Below are positions 51,194 to 62,321 of a stretch of DNA of 64,000 nucleotides, piece after piece. The notes under the pieces are model-generated. The model was not told the DNA's origin. It saw only the letters and a list, made by a program, of their open reading frames with translations, and did not search any database. The position numbers and the translations under genes are program-made. Each line of letters opens with the position of its first letter. Within the stretch, counting starts at the first letter, position 1. Source of the DNA: Rhizobium sp. GN54 (GTDB lineage Bacteria > Pseudomonadota > Alphaproteobacteria > Rhizobiales > Rhizobiaceae); the NCBI RefSeq assembly GCF_021026345.1, contig NZ_JAJNCZ010000002.1:124001-188000 (forward strand), written 5' to 3'.

Positions 51194-52219
51194 ATGGCGG
51201 CGGATGCAGGCGGAGGACATTCTGAAGCCGATGGCGGACCGGTCCGCCACATCCCGGTTCTTCTTGCCGAGGTTCTGGACGCGCTGAAGCCGGCTCCCGG
51301 CCAGGTCGTCCTCGACGGCACCTTCGGCGCCGGCGGCTATACCTCCGCCATTCTTGACAAGGGTGCCTCGGTGATCGCGCTGGACCGCGATCCGAACGCG
51401 ATCGCCGCCGGCCAGGCGCTGGTTGCCGCCTCCGGCGGGCGCCTTTCGCTCATCCATTCGCAGTTTTCCGAGCTGGCGCGGCATGCGCCGGACGGTGGGC
51501 TCGACGGCGTCGTGCTCGATATCGGCGTCTCCTCGATGCAGCTCGACGAGGCCGAGCGCGGCTTCTCGTTCCAGAAGACGGGCCCGCTCGACATGCGCAT
51601 GTCGGCGGCCGGCGTCTCGGCTGCCGATGTCGTCAACCGCGCCAAGGTCTCCGACCTCATCCGCATCTTCGGCTTTCTCGGCGAGGAGAAGCAGGCGGGC
51701 CGGATCGCGCGCGCCATCGAGAAGCGCCGCAGCGAGACGCCGTTCGAGACGACCCGCGACCTCGCGGGGCTGATCGAGATCGTCACCCCCAGGAAGGCCA
51801 AGGACAAGATCCATCCGGCGACGCGCGTCTTCCAGGCGCTGCGCATCTTCGTCAACGACGAGCTCGGCGAACTGGCCCGCGCGCTCTTTGCGGCCGAACG
51901 CGTGCTGAAGCCCGGCGGGCGGCTCGTCGTGGTCAGCTTCCATTCGCTGGAGGACCGGATCGTCAAGAAATTCTTCCTCGACCGCTCGGGCAAGTCCGCC
52001 GGTTCGCGCCATCTGCCGGAGCTAATTAAGCGTGACGTAATCTTCGCACCAGTCGGGAAGTCCATGATCGTTGCGAGCGAGGAGGAGAGTGCCGCCAATC
52101 CCCGCGCGCGTTCGGCCAAGTTGCGGGCCGGCGAGCGGACGGCGGCCCCTCCCGGGACGGATGACCTGGCGATATTCGAACTGCCCGACCTGGCAAGCCT
52201 TGAGAAGATTGGAGGCTGA
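51194..52219 (+). CDS. rsmH: 16S rRNA (cytosine1402-N4)-methyltransferase
   Basis: SAM-dependent methyltransferase (formerly MraW) of 341 residues that modifies C1402 in the ribosomal P site. Motifs: [15 protein letters not shown] at the start, [16 protein letters not shown] (SAM), [19 protein letters not shown], and [20 protein letters not shown] 51194 lies 14 bases past the mraZ stop with GGAGAAACGGG upstream. Family length is 310-350. Confidence 0.97.
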   Translation: MAADAGGGHSEADGGPVRHIPVLLAEVLDALKPAPGQVVLDGTFGAGGYTSAILDKGASVIALDRDPNAIAAGQALVAASGGRLSLIHSQFSELARHAPDGGLDGVVLDIGVSSMQLDEAERGFSFQKTGPLDMRMSAAGVSAADVVNRAKVSDLIRIFGFLGEEKQAGRIARAIEKRRSETPFETTRDLAGLIEIVTPRKAKDKIHPATRVFQALRIFVNDELGELARALFAAERVLKPGGRLVVVSFHSLEDRIVKKFFLDRSGKSAGSRHLPELIKRDVIFAPVGKSMIVASEEESAANPRARSAKLRAGERTAAPPGTDDLAIFELPDLASLEKIGG

Positions 52220-52222
52220 TGG

Positions 52223-52624
52223 ATGTTCCGCACCTTTGACGCCATTCTCGTCGTCGTGATGACCGCCGCTGCGACCGTGACCTACACGATCAAGCACAAG
52301 GCGGAGAACAAGCTCGACGAGGTCCGCAAGCTGGACGCCGAGATCATGCTCGAGGAGCATACGATCGACCTCCTGCGCGCCGACTGGGCGCTCCTGACGC
52401 AGCCGGCCCGGCTCAACCGGCTGGTGAAGATCTACGAGGGCGATCTCAAGCTCGTGCCGACGGAATCCACCCAGCTCGTCCAGCCGATGGAACTGCCGAT
52501 GCCGACGGCGGAACTGCCGGCGCTCGAAGACGACAAGGACATCAAGGGCGACGCCGACAAGATCGCCAGGGCAAAGGGTGCCGCCGGCACCGACAAGATC
52601 GCAACAGGCTCGGTGGCACGCTGA
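52223..52624 (+). CDS. ftsL: cell division protein FtsL
   Basis: Bitopic inner-membrane protein of 133 residues. One span at about 5-22, then a periplasmic coiled coil (ENKLDEVRKLDAEIMLEEHTIDLLRADWALLTQPARLNRLVKIY), the segment pairing with FtsB, and a long acidic, low-complexity tail typical of rhizobial FtsL. Recognised chiefly from its position between rsmH and ftsI. Its stop shares one base with the ftsI start. Confidence 0.92.
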   Translation: MFRTFDAILVVVMTAAATVTYTIKHKAENKLDEVRKLDAEIMLEEHTIDLLRADWALLTQPARLNRLVKIYEGDLKLVPTESTQLVQPMELPMPTAELPALEDDKDIKGDADKIARAKGAAGTDKIATGSVAR

Positions 52625-54375
52625 TGTCGTTTCTCTCCCGCATCATGGACCTCAAGAGCAAGGCCCACTTCTCGCATGGCGGCAACGGCCGGCCGGCGGG
52701 CGCGACGGGCGCCACGGCCTTCCAGGGGCACCGCAAGCGCAGCGCCTCGCAGGCGAAGAGCCGGGTGGCCGTCATCATGGCCTGCTTCGGGCTCGCCTAC
52801 TGCGTCGTCGGCGGGCGGCTGGTGCAATACGGCATGACGCAGCCGGAATCGGTTTCCAGCATCGGCCCGGCCGACCGCCTGCTTGCCTCGCGTCCCGACA
52901 TCGTCGACCGCAACGGGGAAATCCTGGCAACCGACATCCGCACCGTTTCGCTCTATGCCGAACCGCACAAGATCGTCGATGCCGACGAGGCGCTGGAACT
53001 GCTGCAGACCGTGCTGCCCGAACTCGACCCGAAGGCGACCTACAAGAAGCTGAAATCGGATTCGCGCTTCCAGTGGCTGCAGCGCCAGCTGACGCCGAAG
53101 CAGCAGAGCCGCATCCTCGCGCTCGGCATCCCCGGCGTCGGCTTCCGGCCCGAAAAGCGCCGCTTCTATCCGAGCGGGGCCGCTTCGGCTCATATCGTCG
53201 GCTACGTCAACATCGACAACCGCGGCATCGCCGGCATGGAGCGCTATATCGACAACCAGGGCCTGGCCGACCTTGCCGCGATCGGCATGACCAGCGACGC
53301 CAAGATGGAGCCGGTGCGGCTTTCGATCGACCTGCGTGTCCAGTCGATGCTGCACGACGTGCTGGTCTCCTCGATGGAGAAGTATCAGGCGGAGGCCGCC
53401 GGCGCGGTCGTTCTCGACGTGCACACTGGCGAGGTGCTCGCCATGGCCTCGGTGCCGGACTACGATCCGAACAATCCGGCCGAGAGCGCCAAGGACGGCT
53501 GGCTGAACCGCATGTCGGACGGCACCTTCGAGATGGGGTCGACCTTCAAGACGTTTACCACCGCGATGGCGCTCGATTCCGGCAAGGTGAAGCTGACCGA
53601 CAGTTTCGACGCCCGCTATCCGATTCGCATCGGCGGCTTCACCATCAAGGACTTCCACGGCAAGCACCGGGTGCTGACGGTGCCGGAGATCTTCCAGTAT
53701 TCGTCGAACATCGGCACGGCCAAGATGGCCGACATCGTCGGCATTCCCGGCCATAAGGAATTCCTGACCCGCCTCGGCCTGCTGTCGAAGATGCAGACCG
53801 AGTTGCCTGAAGTGAAGACGCCGTCGCAGCCGCGCGAATGGAAGAAGATCAACTCGATCACCATTTCCTTCGGCCACGGCGTCTCGACGACGCCGCTGCA
53901 GACGGCGGTGGCCGGCGCGGCGCTCGTCAATGGCGGCAAGTACGTGCCGCCGACCTTCCTGCCGCGCAGCCGCGACGAGGCTGACGCCATGGCGCAGGCC
54001 GTCGTCAAGCCGTCGACCGGCGAGGACATGAAGTTCCTGCTGCGCTGGAACGCCATGAACGGTTCGGGCAAGCGGGCGCTGGTGCCCGGCTTCAATGTCG
54101 GCGGCAAGACGGGCACGGCCGACAAGGTGGTGAACGGCCGCTACGCCAAGAACGGCCTCAATTTCAATGCCTTCCTCTCGGCGTTTCCGATCGACGATCC
54201 GCAATACATGGTGCTGACCTTCATCGACGCGCCGAAGACCGGCGAAGGCGGCGGGCGGACGGCCGGCCTGAACGCGGCGCCGATGGTCGGCGAGATCATC
54301 CGCCGCAGCGCCCCACTTCTCGGTGTAAAGCCGAAATTCGGGGAGGACGGGTCTGCCTTGCTCGTGTCTTATTGA
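52624..54375 (+). CDS. ftsI: peptidoglycan D,D-transpeptidase FtsI (PBP3)
   Basis: Septal transpeptidase of 583 residues, single N-terminal span (about 48-66), a pedestal domain, and the penicillin-binding catalytic domain. Active-site motifs: S306-T-F-K309 (EMGSTFKTF), YSSN (S-x-N) about residue 360 and GGKTGTADK about 495. It cross-links septal wall in partnership with FtsW. TGATG junction with ftsL indicates coupling. Confidence 0.97.
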   Translation: MSFLSRIMDLKSKAHFSHGGNGRPAGATGATAFQGHRKRSASQAKSRVAVIMACFGLAYCVVGGRLVQYGMTQPESVSSIGPADRLLASRPDIVDRNGEILATDIRTVSLYAEPHKIVDADEALELLQTVLPELDPKATYKKLKSDSRFQWLQRQLTPKQQSRILALGIPGVGFRPEKRRFYPSGAASAHIVGYVNIDNRGIAGMERYIDNQGLADLAAIGMTSDAKMEPVRLSIDLRVQSMLHDVLVSSMEKYQAEAAGAVVLDVHTGEVLAMASVPDYDPNNPAESAKDGWLNRMSDGTFEMGSTFKTFTTAMALDSGKVKLTDSFDARYPIRIGGFTIKDFHGKHRVLTVPEIFQYSSNIGTAKMADIVGIPGHKEFLTRLGLLSKMQTELPEVKTPSQPREWKKINSITISFGHGVSTTPLQTAVAGAALVNGGKYVPPTFLPRSRDEADAMAQAVVKPSTGEDMKFLLRWNAMNGSGKRALVPGFNVGGKTGTADKVVNGRYAKNGLNFNAFLSAFPIDDPQYMVLTFIDAPKTGEGGGRTAGLNAAPMVGEIIRRSAPLLGVKPKFGEDGSALLVSY

Positions 54376-54445
54376 GCGCAGAATGAACGGGGCAAGTGCC
54401 GATTCGTAGGTGAAACGGCCGCCTTCAAGAAGAACAGAGCTGCAT

Positions 54446-55900
54446 ATGAAGATCTCAGACCTTGCCGGAGCCGAAATTGCCGAACTGGACGCCGCCGCGG
54501 CGGCAACCGAGATCGGCGGCATTTCGGCGGACAGCCGCAAGGTCTCTCCCGGCGACCTGTTCGTCGCCCTGCACGGGTCGAAGGCAGATGGAACGGTCTA
54601 TGCGGCCGACGCCGTCTCGCGGGGGGCCGCCGCCATCGTGACGGGGCGGGGGGCGAAGGTCGAGGCCGCCGTTCCCGTCCTTGCCGTGGACGATCCGCGC
54701 CGGTTCCTGGCGCTGGCGGCCGCGCGCTACTTCGGCCGTCAGCCGGAGACGATGGTCGCCGTCACAGGCACGGCCGGCAAGACTTCGGTCGCTTCCTTCA
54801 CCCGCCAGATCTGGGCGCATGCCGGCCATGCCGCCGCGATGATCGGTACGACCGGCGTGACCGCGCCCGGGCGCGAGGACTACGGTTCGCTGACGACACC
54901 CGATCCGGTCTCGCTACACAGGCTGCTCGCTGAGCTTGCCGATGCCGGCGTCACCCATGCGGCGATGGAAGCCTCCAGCCACGGCCTCGACCAGTCGCGC
55001 CTCGACGGCGTGCGGCTGTCGGCCGCCGCCTTCACCAATCTCGGCCGCGACCACATGGACTACCACCCGACGGTGGAGCACTACCTGGCCGCCAAGATGC
55101 GCCTGTTCGATACGCTCCTGCCCAAGGGTGCGCCGGCGGTGATCTTTTCCGATGACGAATGGTCGAAGGCTGCGGTCGAGGCGGCGACGAAGGCCGGCCT
55201 CGACGTGCGCACGGTCGGCCGCAAGGGCGACTACCTTTCCCTGAAACGCGTCGAGCACTTCCGCCACAAGCAGATGGCGGAGGTCCATGTCGGGGACGAC
55301 ATCTACGAAATCCACATCCCGCTCGCCGGCGACTTCCAGATCGCCAACGCCTTGGTCGCGGCCGGCCTTGCGATGTCGACCGGCGTACCGGCAAAGGACG
55401 CCATGGCCGCGCTCGGCCATCTGGTCGGCGCCTCGGGGCGACTGGAACTCGTCGGGCACACCAAGGCCGGTGCGCTCGCCTATGTCGACTACGCCCACAA
55501 GCCGGATGCGCTGGAGAACGTGCTGTCCTCGGTGCGGCCGTTCACGTCGGGCCGGGTCATCGTCGTCTTCGGTTGCGGGGGCGACCGGGACAAGGGCAAG
55601 CGGCCGATCATGGGCGAGATCGCGACTAGGCTCGCCGACGTCGTGATCGTCACCGACGACAATCCGCGCTCGGAAGTGCCGGAGGTGATCCGTTCGGAGA
55701 TCATGGCGGCGGCCAGGGGGGCAACGGAAATCGGCGACCGGGCGGAGGCGATCGGCGCCGCCGTCGCCATGCTTTCAGCGGGCGATACGCTGATCGTCGC
55801 CGGCAAGGGGCACGAAGAGGGGCAAACGATCGGCAGCGTCACGCTGCCGTTCTCCGACCATGCGGAACTGCGCAAAGCCCTGGAGGAGCTCGACCGTTGA
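54446..55900 (+). CDS. murE: UDP-MurNAc-Ala-Glu:meso-diaminopimelate ligase
   Basis: Cytoplasmic Mur ligase of 484 residues adding the third stem residue. ATP loop [13 protein letters not shown] (about 110-122), mid-domain [28 protein letters not shown], and the DNPR motif ([13 protein letters not shown]) that selects meso-DAP rather than lysine. ATG 54446 follows a 70-base gap after ftsI, one of the larger gaps in the cluster. The stop overlaps the murF TTG start by four bases. Confidence 0.97.
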   Translation: MKISDLAGAEIAELDAAAAATEIGGISADSRKVSPGDLFVALHGSKADGTVYAADAVSRGAAAIVTGRGAKVEAAVPVLAVDDPRRFLALAAARYFGRQPETMVAVTGTAGKTSVASFTRQIWAHAGHAAAMIGTTGVTAPGREDYGSLTTPDPVSLHRLLAELADAGVTHAAMEASSHGLDQSRLDGVRLSAAAFTNLGRDHMDYHPTVEHYLAAKMRLFDTLLPKGAPAVIFSDDEWSKAAVEAATKAGLDVRTVGRKGDYLSLKRVEHFRHKQMAEVHVGDDIYEIHIPLAGDFQIANALVAAGLAMSTGVPAKDAMAALGHLVGASGRLELVGHTKAGALAYVDYAHKPDALENVLSSVRPFTSGRVIVVFGCGGDRDKGKRPIMGEIATRLADVVIVTDDNPRSEVPEVIRSEIMAAARGATEIGDRAEAIGAAVAMLSAGDTLIVAGKGHEEGQTIGSVTLPFSDHAELRKALEELDR

Positions 55901-57330
55901 CCCTGCTCTGGACCATCGCCGACCTGATCGCGGCCACCCATGGCCGCCCGCTCGGACACCTGCCCGCCGGTATCGCCGGCATCTCCATCGACAGCCGGGC
56001 GATCGGCCCCGGCGACGCCTTCTTCGCCATCAAGGGCGACCGGGTGGACGGGCATGATTTCGCAAGCCTCGCCCACGCCAATGGTGCGGCCCTTCTCGTC
56101 GTATCGGAGGGAAAGCTGCCGGCGCTCGGCCGCCTGACGGCGCCGATGCTGGTGGTCAACGACGTCCTGCAGGCGCTGGTCGACCTCGGCTGCGCGGCGC
56201 GCGACCGGAGCGCCGCCAAGGTGATCGCCGTGACCGGCTCGGTCGGCAAGACCACGACCAAGGAGATGCTGCGCCACGCGCTTTCGGCCTGCGGCCCCGT
56301 GCATGCCTCCGTCGCCTCGTTCAACAACCACTGGGGCGTGCCGCTGACGCTGGCGCGTATGCCGGAGAACACCGCCTACGGCGTGTTCGAGATCGGCATG
56401 AACCATGCCGACGAGATCCGGCCGCTGGCGAAGATGGTGCGCCCGCACGTGGCGATCGTGACGACGATCGCCGCCGCCCATCTCGGCAATTTCGCAAGCC
56501 TCGAGGAGATCGCGGCCGCCAAGGCGGAGATCTTCGAGGGGCTGGCGCCGGGAGGACACGCGCTGCTCAATCGCGACAATGCCCAGTTCCCGCTGCTCGA
56601 GCAGGCGGCGAAGGCGGCGGGCGTGGAGCATGTCCACACCTTCGGCGCCGATCCTGCCGCGGAGTTCAAGCTGATCGAATATGTGGCCGGCGCGCAGGGC
56701 AACGTGCTGTGGGCTTCGATCGGCGGGCAGACGCTGGAGATCCCGATGGGTGCGCCGGGCCGCCATATCGCGGAAAATGCGGTCGCCGTCCTCGGCGCGG
56801 CCCATCTCGCCGGCGCGGACATCGAGAAGGTCATGCACGCGCTTTCGACGATGCAGCCGGAAAAGGGGCGGGGACGTCGCCACCGGCTGGCGATCGACGG
56901 TGGCTTCTTCACGCTGATCGACGACAGCTACAACGCCAACCCCGCCTCGATGCGGGCGGCGATCGCGCTTTTGCGCGACACGGTTCCCGGCCCCGGCGGC
57001 CGAAGGATCGCCATCCTCGGCGACATGCTGGAAATGGGCGCGTTCTCCGAGCAGGTGCACGCCGAACTGGCGGCGCCGCTGGCCGAAGCCGGGATCGAGG
57101 ACGTCTGGATCGGCGGTCCGGAAATGGCGGCGCTGCGCGCGGCGATCGGCGAGGCGGCGCGGGTCGAATACCGCGACGACGCCGAGGGCATGCGGAAATT
57201 CGTTCTGGAATCGGTGCGACCGGGGGACGTGCTTGTGGTCAAGTCGTCGAAATCGGCCGAATTCAGCCGTGTCGTGTCGGCTTTGCTTGACAAGTTCGAG
57301 GCATTCTCCGACACGGAGCGCGCCGAATGA
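55897..57330 (+). CDS. murF: UDP-MurNAc-tripeptide:D-Ala-D-Ala ligase
   Basis: Cytoplasmic Mur ligase of 477 residues completing the UDP-MurNAc-pentapeptide. ATP loop [18 protein letters not shown] (about 110-127), [33 protein letters not shown] and [10 protein letters not shown] are MurF signatures. The start is TTG 55897, behind GGAGGAG and overlapping the murE stop as TTGA; no ATG fits. A hairpin follows the stop, making this the end of the first dcw segment. Confidence 0.96.
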   Translation: MTLLWTIADLIAATHGRPLGHLPAGIAGISIDSRAIGPGDAFFAIKGDRVDGHDFASLAHANGAALLVVSEGKLPALGRLTAPMLVVNDVLQALVDLGCAARDRSAAKVIAVTGSVGKTTTKEMLRHALSACGPVHASVASFNNHWGVPLTLARMPENTAYGVFEIGMNHADEIRPLAKMVRPHVAIVTTIAAAHLGNFASLEEIAAAKAEIFEGLAPGGHALLNRDNAQFPLLEQAAKAAGVEHVHTFGADPAAEFKLIEYVAGAQGNVLWASIGGQTLEIPMGAPGRHIAENAVAVLGAAHLAGADIEKVMHALSTMQPEKGRGRRHRLAIDGGFFTLIDDSYNANPASMRAAIALLRDTVPGPGGRRIAILGDMLEMGAFSEQVHAELAAPLAEAGIEDVWIGGPEMAALRAAIGEAARVEYRDDAEGMRKFVLESVRPGDVLVVKSSKSAEFSRVVSALLDKFEAFSDTERAE

Positions 57331-57332
57331 TG

Positions 57333-57359
57333 CGCCGCGACCCCTCGGGGTTCGCGGCG
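57333..57359 (+). terminator. hairpin between murF and mraY
   Basis: CGCCGCGACCCC and GGGGTTCGCGGCG pair along 12 bases with a single bulged T, over a TC loop, followed by TTTCG. It starts two bases after the murF stop in the 169-base gap, the longest gap inside the cluster. It may attenuate transcription into mraY. Confidence 0.6.
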
Positions 57360-57499
57360 TTTCGACGATTGGCATAGGGGGGAATGCGGGGCGATCCGGC
57401 CCTTGCGGTCTCCGGTTCTGAATTTATCGCGGTCCCGCGCCGGGACGGTCTTGTCCCGTCCGGCCGCGACACCGCAAATCCTTTGGGGAAAGGTCACGA

Positions 57500-58600
57500 A
57501 TGCTGCTCTGGCTTGTCGAACTGGCGGACGAACTCCAGGTGTTCAACCTGTTCCGCTACATCACTTTCCGCACGGGCGCAGCGTTGTTCACCTCGGCCAC
57601 CATCGTCTTCCTGTTCGGGCCGGCGATCATCGCCTCGCTCAGGGTGCGCCAGGGCAAGGGCCAGCCGATCCGCGCCGATGGGCCGCAGACCCATTTCAAG
57701 AAGGCCGGCACGCCGACGATGGGCGGCATCATGATCCTCGCCGGCATCGTCGGAAGCTCGCTTCTGTGGGCGGACCTGTCGAACATCTACGTGGTGGCGA
57801 CGCTGCTCGTCACCCTCGGCTTCGGCGCGATCGGCTTCTATGACGACTATCTCAAGGTCACCAAGCAGACCGACAAGGGCTTCTCCGGCAAGGCGCGGCT
57901 GGGGCTTGAGTTCATCATCGCCGGCATCGCCACCTATTTCATGATGCGGGCTGCGGTCTCCTCCGGCGTGGCGGGTTCGGAGCTCGGCACCTCGATCGCG
58001 TTTCCCTTCGTCAAGGGCTTCGTGCTCGACCTCGGCATCTTCTTCGTGCTCTTCGGCGGCTTCGTCATCGTCGCCGCCGGCAATGCCGTGAACCTCACGG
58101 ACGGGCTGGACGGCCTTGCGACGGTGCCGGTGATGATCTCGGCGGCCTCCTTCGGCATCATCGCCTATCTCGCCGGCAACGCGGTGTTCGCCAACTACCT
58201 GCAGATCCATTTCGTGCCCGGCACGGGCGAACTCGCCGTGATCCTCGGCGCCGTGATCGGCGCGGGCCTCGGCTTTCTCTGGTTCAACGCGCCGCCGGCT
58301 GCGATCTTCATGGGCGACACCGGTTCGCTGGCGCTCGGCGGCCTGATCGGCACGGTGGCGGTCGCCACCAAGCACGAGATCGTCATGGCGATCATCGGCG
58401 GCCTGTTCGTCATGGAGACGCTGTCGGTCATCATCCAGGTCGGCTCCTTCAAGCTCACCGGAAAACGCGTGTTCCTGATGGCGCCGATCCACCATCATTT
58501 CGAGAAGAAGGGCTGGACCGAGAGCCAGGTGGTGATCCGCTTCTGGATCATCGCCGTGATCCTCGCGCTTGTCGGCCTCTCGACGCTGAAGCTTCGGTAA
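57500..58600 (+). CDS. mraY: phospho-MurNAc-pentapeptide translocase MraY
   Basis: Ten-span inner-membrane enzyme of 366 residues making lipid I from UDP-MurNAc-pentapeptide and undecaprenyl phosphate. Catalytic/metal motifs: [11 protein letters not shown] (about 72-82), [13 protein letters not shown] (Asp-Asp, about 112-124), [16 protein letters not shown] and the [11 protein letters not shown] loop near the C-terminus. GGGGAAAGG precedes ATG 57500. Given the upstream hairpin, a local promoter in 57360-57490 is plausible. Confidence 0.98.
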   Translation: MLLWLVELADELQVFNLFRYITFRTGAALFTSATIVFLFGPAIIASLRVRQGKGQPIRADGPQTHFKKAGTPTMGGIMILAGIVGSSLLWADLSNIYVVATLLVTLGFGAIGFYDDYLKVTKQTDKGFSGKARLGLEFIIAGIATYFMMRAAVSSGVAGSELGTSIAFPFVKGFVLDLGIFFVLFGGFVIVAAGNAVNLTDGLDGLATVPVMISAASFGIIAYLAGNAVFANYLQIHFVPGTGELAVILGAVIGAGLGFLWFNAPPAAIFMGDTGSLALGGLIGTVAVATKHEIVMAIIGGLFVMETLSVIIQVGSFKLTGKRVFLMAPIHHHFEKKGWTESQVVIRFWIIAVILALVGLSTLKLR

Positions 58601-58604
58601 GGCC

Positions 58605-60008
58605 ATGATCGCCGTCACCACGCTCAGGAACAGGAACGTCGCACTCTTCGGCCTCGGGGGCTCGGGGATTGCGACCGCCCAGGCGCTGGTCGAGGGCGGC
58701 GCCAATGTCACGGCATGGGACGACAATCCGGACAGCGTCGCAAAGGCTGCGGCCGCCGGCATCCCGACTGCTGATCTGCGTCAGGTCGACTGGAGCGGGA
58801 TCTCGTCTTTCGTGCTGTCGCCGGGCGTGCCGCTGACCCATCCGAAGCCGCACTGGAGCGTGGACCTCGCGCGCGCCGCGGGCGTCGAGATCGTCGGCGA
58901 CGTGGAACTGTTCGTGCGCGAGCGCCGGGCGCATGCGCCGGACTGCCCGTTCATCGCGATCACCGGCACCAACGGCAAGTCGACCACCACGGCGCTGATC
59001 GCCCATATCCTGAAGGCGAGCGGCCGCGACACGCAACTCGGCGGCAATATCGGCACGGCGGTGCTGACGCTCGATCCGCCGAAGGCCGGCCGCTTCTATG
59101 TCGTCGAGTGCTCGTCCTACCAGATCGACCTTTCCCCCACCATCGACCCGACCGCCGGCATCCTTCTGAACCTGACGCCGGACCATCTCGACCGGCACGG
59201 GACGATGCAGCACTATGCCGACATCAAGGAACGTCTCGTCGCCGGAAGCGACACGGCGGTCGTCGCCGTCGACGACAGCTTCACGGCGCTGATCGCCGAC
59301 CGGATCGAACGCTCGGGCACCAAGGTCGTGCGCGTCTCGCGCCGCCGGCCGCTGGCAGACGGTTTCTACGCCGAAGGCGGGCATATCCGCTTTGCCCATG
59401 GCGGCACGTCACGCCCGGTCGCCGACCTTTCCGAGATCCAGACGCTGCGCGGCGGCCACAATGCCCAGAACGCGGCGGCGGCGATCGCCGCCTGCCTCGC
59501 GGTCGGGGTCGGCGAGGAGGAAATCCGCAAGGGGCTCGCGTCCTTCCCGGGACTGAAGCACCGCATGCAGCCGGTGGGTCGCAAGGGCGGCGTCGTCTTC
59601 GTCAACGACAGCAAGGCGACCAATGCGGATGCGGCAGCGCCCGCGCTTTCCAGCTACGACCGGATCTACTGGATCGCCGGCGGGCTGCCGAAGGAAGGGG
59701 GCATCGCCAGCCTTTCCGGCTTCTTCCCGAGGATCGCCAAGGCCTATCTGATCGGCGAGGCGGCCGCCGCCTTCGCGGTGACGCTCGGCGAGCAGGTTCC
59801 CTATGAGATTTCCGGCACGCTGGAGCGCGCGGTGGCGCATGCGGCGGCGGATGCGGCGGGTGACGCAAACGGACCGGTCGCGGTCCTGCTGTCCCCGGCC
59901 TGTGCAAGCTTCGACCAGTACAAGAACTTCGAGGTCAGGGGCGACGCCTTCGTCGGTCATGTCGCCGCTGTCGCGGGCGTAGAAATGCTGATCGAGACCA
60001 ACGGTTAG
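58605..60008 (+). CDS. murD: UDP-MurNAc-Ala:D-glutamate ligase
   Basis: Cytoplasmic Mur ligase of 467 residues adding D-Glu. N-terminal Rossmann-like [16 protein letters not shown] (about 11-26), ATP loop [18 protein letters not shown] (about 120-137), [32 protein letters not shown] and the C-terminal [21 protein letters not shown]. Four bases separate it from mraY. Family length about 450. Confidence 0.98.
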   Translation: MIAVTTLRNRNVALFGLGGSGIATAQALVEGGANVTAWDDNPDSVAKAAAAGIPTADLRQVDWSGISSFVLSPGVPLTHPKPHWSVDLARAAGVEIVGDVELFVRERRAHAPDCPFIAITGTNGKSTTTALIAHILKASGRDTQLGGNIGTAVLTLDPPKAGRFYVVECSSYQIDLSPTIDPTAGILLNLTPDHLDRHGTMQHYADIKERLVAGSDTAVVAVDDSFTALIADRIERSGTKVVRVSRRRPLADGFYAEGGHIRFAHGGTSRPVADLSEIQTLRGGHNAQNAAAAIAACLAVGVGEEEIRKGLASFPGLKHRMQPVGRKGGVVFVNDSKATNADAAAPALSSYDRIYWIAGGLPKEGGIASLSGFFPRIAKAYLIGEAAAAFAVTLGEQVPYEISGTLERAVAHAAADAAGDANGPVAVLLSPACASFDQYKNFEVRGDAFVGHVAAVAGVEMLIETNG

Positions 60009-60019
60009 GGGGATATGCC

Positions 60020-61174
60020 ATGGTAAGTCGCGCCGAGCGCGGTCCGGTTGCCGATTGGTTCTGGACGATAGACAGGTTGTTTCTCGCCGCCTTCATCCTG
60101 TTGATGGGGATCGGCTTCATGCTGTCCTTCGCCGCCAGCCCGGCCGTGGCCGAGCGGCTCAACCTCGACAGTTTCCACTTCGTCAAGCGCCATGCGCTGT
60201 TCCTCGTGCCGGCGATTGTGACGATGGTGGCGATCTCCTTCCTGACGCCGCGGCAAGTGCGGCGAATGGCGGCGATCCTGCTGATCGTCTCGCTGGTCGC
60301 CATGGTGCTGGCGCTGTTCTTCGGCGTCGAGGTCAAGGGCGCGCGGCGGTGGCTGTCGATCGGCAGCCTGTCGGTCCAGCCGTCGGAGTTCATGAAGCCG
60401 GCCTTCGTCGTCATCTGCGCATGGCTGTTTTCCGAGCATGCCCGCCAGCCGGAAATTCCCGGCAACCTCTTCTCCATCCTCCTGTTCGGCATCGTCGCGG
60501 CACTGCTGGTGGCGCAGCCCGACCTCGGCCAGACGATCCTGGTCACCGCGGTCTGGGGCGGCATGTTCTTCATGGCCGGCATGCCGTGGATATGGATCAT
60601 CCTGCTCGGCGGCGTGGCGCTCGGCGGCTTCGTATCGGCCTACTATCTGTTCGACCACGTGGCCGGCCGTATCGACCGGTTCCTCACCGGGGAGGGCGAC
60701 ACGTTCCAGGTCGATACCGCCCGCGAGGCGATCATCCGCGGCGACTGGTTCGGCAAGGGGCCGGGCGAGGGCGTGGTCAAGCGGATCATCCCCGACAGCC
60801 ATACCGACTTCATCTTCTCGGTGGCAGCCGAGGAGTTCGGCATCATCTTCTGCATGGTCATCGTCGCCGTCTTCGCCTTCGTCGTGCTGCGCGGCCTGAA
60901 CCATGCCTTCAAGGAGCGCAACGACTTCACCCGCTTCGCAGTGGCGGGACTGGTGCTTCTGATCGGCACCCAGTCGATGATCAATGTCGGCGTGAACCTC
61001 GAACTGCTGCCGGCCAAGGGGATGACCCTGCCGCTGATCTCCTATGGCGGTTCATCGATGACGGCGATCTGCGTGACCGCCGGCTTCATCCTGGCGCTGA
61101 CGCGCCACCGGCCGGAGAAGCGCGCCACCGAGCGGAGCCTGTTCCGCTCCGGCATGATGGCGCCGGCGGAGTGA
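60020..61174 (+). CDS. ftsW: septal SEDS glycosyltransferase FtsW
   Basis: Ten-span inner-membrane peptidoglycan polymerase of 384 residues that partners FtsI. SEDS hallmarks: [26 protein letters not shown] (about 105-130), the large periplasmic loop [28 protein letters not shown] with the catalytic aspartate, and [13 protein letters not shown] near the C-terminus. AGGGGGA precedes ATG 60020. Eleven bases after murD. Confidence 0.97.
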   Translation: MVSRAERGPVADWFWTIDRLFLAAFILLMGIGFMLSFAASPAVAERLNLDSFHFVKRHALFLVPAIVTMVAISFLTPRQVRRMAAILLIVSLVAMVLALFFGVEVKGARRWLSIGSLSVQPSEFMKPAFVVICAWLFSEHARQPEIPGNLFSILLFGIVAALLVAQPDLGQTILVTAVWGGMFFMAGMPWIWIILLGGVALGGFVSAYYLFDHVAGRIDRFLTGEGDTFQVDTAREAIIRGDWFGKGPGEGVVKRIIPDSHTDFIFSVAAEEFGIIFCMVIVAVFAFVVLRGLNHAFKERNDFTRFAVAGLVLLIGTQSMINVGVNLELLPAKGMTLPLISYGGSSMTAICVTAGFILALTRHRPEKRATERSLFRSGMMAPAE

Positions 61175-61178
61175 GCGC

Positions 61179-62321
61179 ATGACGAAAGGCATCATCCTGC
61201 TGGCCGCGGGCGGCACCGGCGGCCATCTCTTTCCGGCCGAGGCGCTGGCGCACGAGCTCAAGGCCGGCGGCTGGTCGGTGCATCTCGTCACCGACAGCCG
61301 CGCCGAGCGCTTTGCCGGCAAGTTTCCGGCCGACGAGATCCATGTGGTGCCGTCCGCGACGATCGGTTCGAAGAACCCGGTGAAGGTGGTGTCCTCGCTC
61401 TGGACCCTGTGGAAGGGCCTGCGCACGGCGCGGCGGCTGATGGCGCGGCTGCGACCCGCCGCCGTCGTCGGCTTCGGCGGCTATCCGACGCTGCCGCCGC
61501 TGCTCGCCGCCACCGGCATGGGCATCCCCTCGATGATCCACGAGCAGAACGCGGTGATGGGGCGCGCCAACAAGGCGCTGGCCGCCCGGGTCCGGGCGAT
61601 CGCCGGCGGCTTCCCGCCGGACAGCGAAGGGCCCTATGCCGCCAAGACGGTGACGACCGGCAACCCCGTCCGGCCCGCGGTCCTGGCCGCAGCGAAGGTT
61701 CCCTACCGTCCGTCCGTGGCGGACGGCGATTTCCGTCTCGTCGTGTTCGGCGGCAGCCAGGGTGCGCAGTTCTTCTCCAAGGCCGTGCCGCAGGCGATCT
61801 GCCGGCTCGGCGAGCACAAGCGGGCGCGGCTGCACATCACCCAGCAGGCCCGGCCGGAAGACCGCGAGGGCGTGGAGGCGGTCTATACGAAGCTCGCCGT
61901 CCCGGCCGAGGTCTCGCCGTTCTTCGGCGACATGGCCGAGCGGCTGGCAGGCGCGCATCTGGTGATCTGCCGCTCTGGCGCCTCGACCGTCTCCGAGCTT
62001 TCCGTGATCGGCCGGCCGTCGGTGCTGGTGCCCTATCCCTACGCGCTCGACCACGACCAAGCGGCTAACGCGGCCGCGCTCGCCGCCCAGGGCGGGGCGA
62101 AGGTGATCGCCCAGTCGGAGCTTTCTCCGGAAAAGCTGTCGATGATCATCGGCGAGGCGATGAAGCAGCCGGAGCGCATGACGGAGATGGCAGCGAACGC
62201 CCGAAAGACCGGAAAGCCGGATGCCGCGCGCTTGCTCGCCGGCATGGTAGAGGCTATTGCGGGCGGCCAGACGATCGCAGAATTCAAGACGATCGCAGAA
62301 TTCAAGGGAGAACGGCCATGA
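61179..62321 (+). CDS. murG: MurG, UDP-GlcNAc:lipid I transferase
   Basis: Peripheral membrane glycosyltransferase (GT28) of 380 residues that makes lipid II. Motifs: [19 protein letters not shown] (about 6-24), [38 protein letters not shown] and [35 protein letters not shown]. The C-terminus carries a six-residue repeat [12 protein letters not shown] from an 18-base tandem duplication. Family length is 355-375, so the repeat adds a small tail. Confidence 0.97.
   Translation: MTKGIILLAAGGTGGHLFPAEALAHELKAGGWSVHLVTDSRAERFAGKFPADEIHVVPSATIGSKNPVKVVSSLWTLWKGLRTARRLMARLRPAAVVGFGGYPTLPPLLAATGMGIPSMIHEQNAVMGRANKALAARVRAIAGGFPPDSEGPYAAKTVTTGNPVRPAVLAAAKVPYRPSVADGDFRLVVFGGSQGAQFFSKAVPQAICRLGEHKRARLHITQQARPEDREGVEAVYTKLAVPAEVSPFFGDMAERLAGAHLVICRSGASTVSELSVIGRPSVLVPYPYALDHDQAANAAALAAQGGAKVIAQSELSPEKLSMIIGEAMKQPERMTEMAANARKTGKPDAARLLAGMVEAIAGGQTIAEFKTIAEFKGERP
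62271..62306 (+). repeat. 18-base tandem duplication at the 3' end of murG
   Basis: ACGATCGCAGAATTCAAG is present twice in perfect tandem (62271-62288 and 62289-62306), ending 11 bases before the murC start. It keeps the murG frame. The second copy abuts the GGAG ribosome site of murC. Confidence 0.9.
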
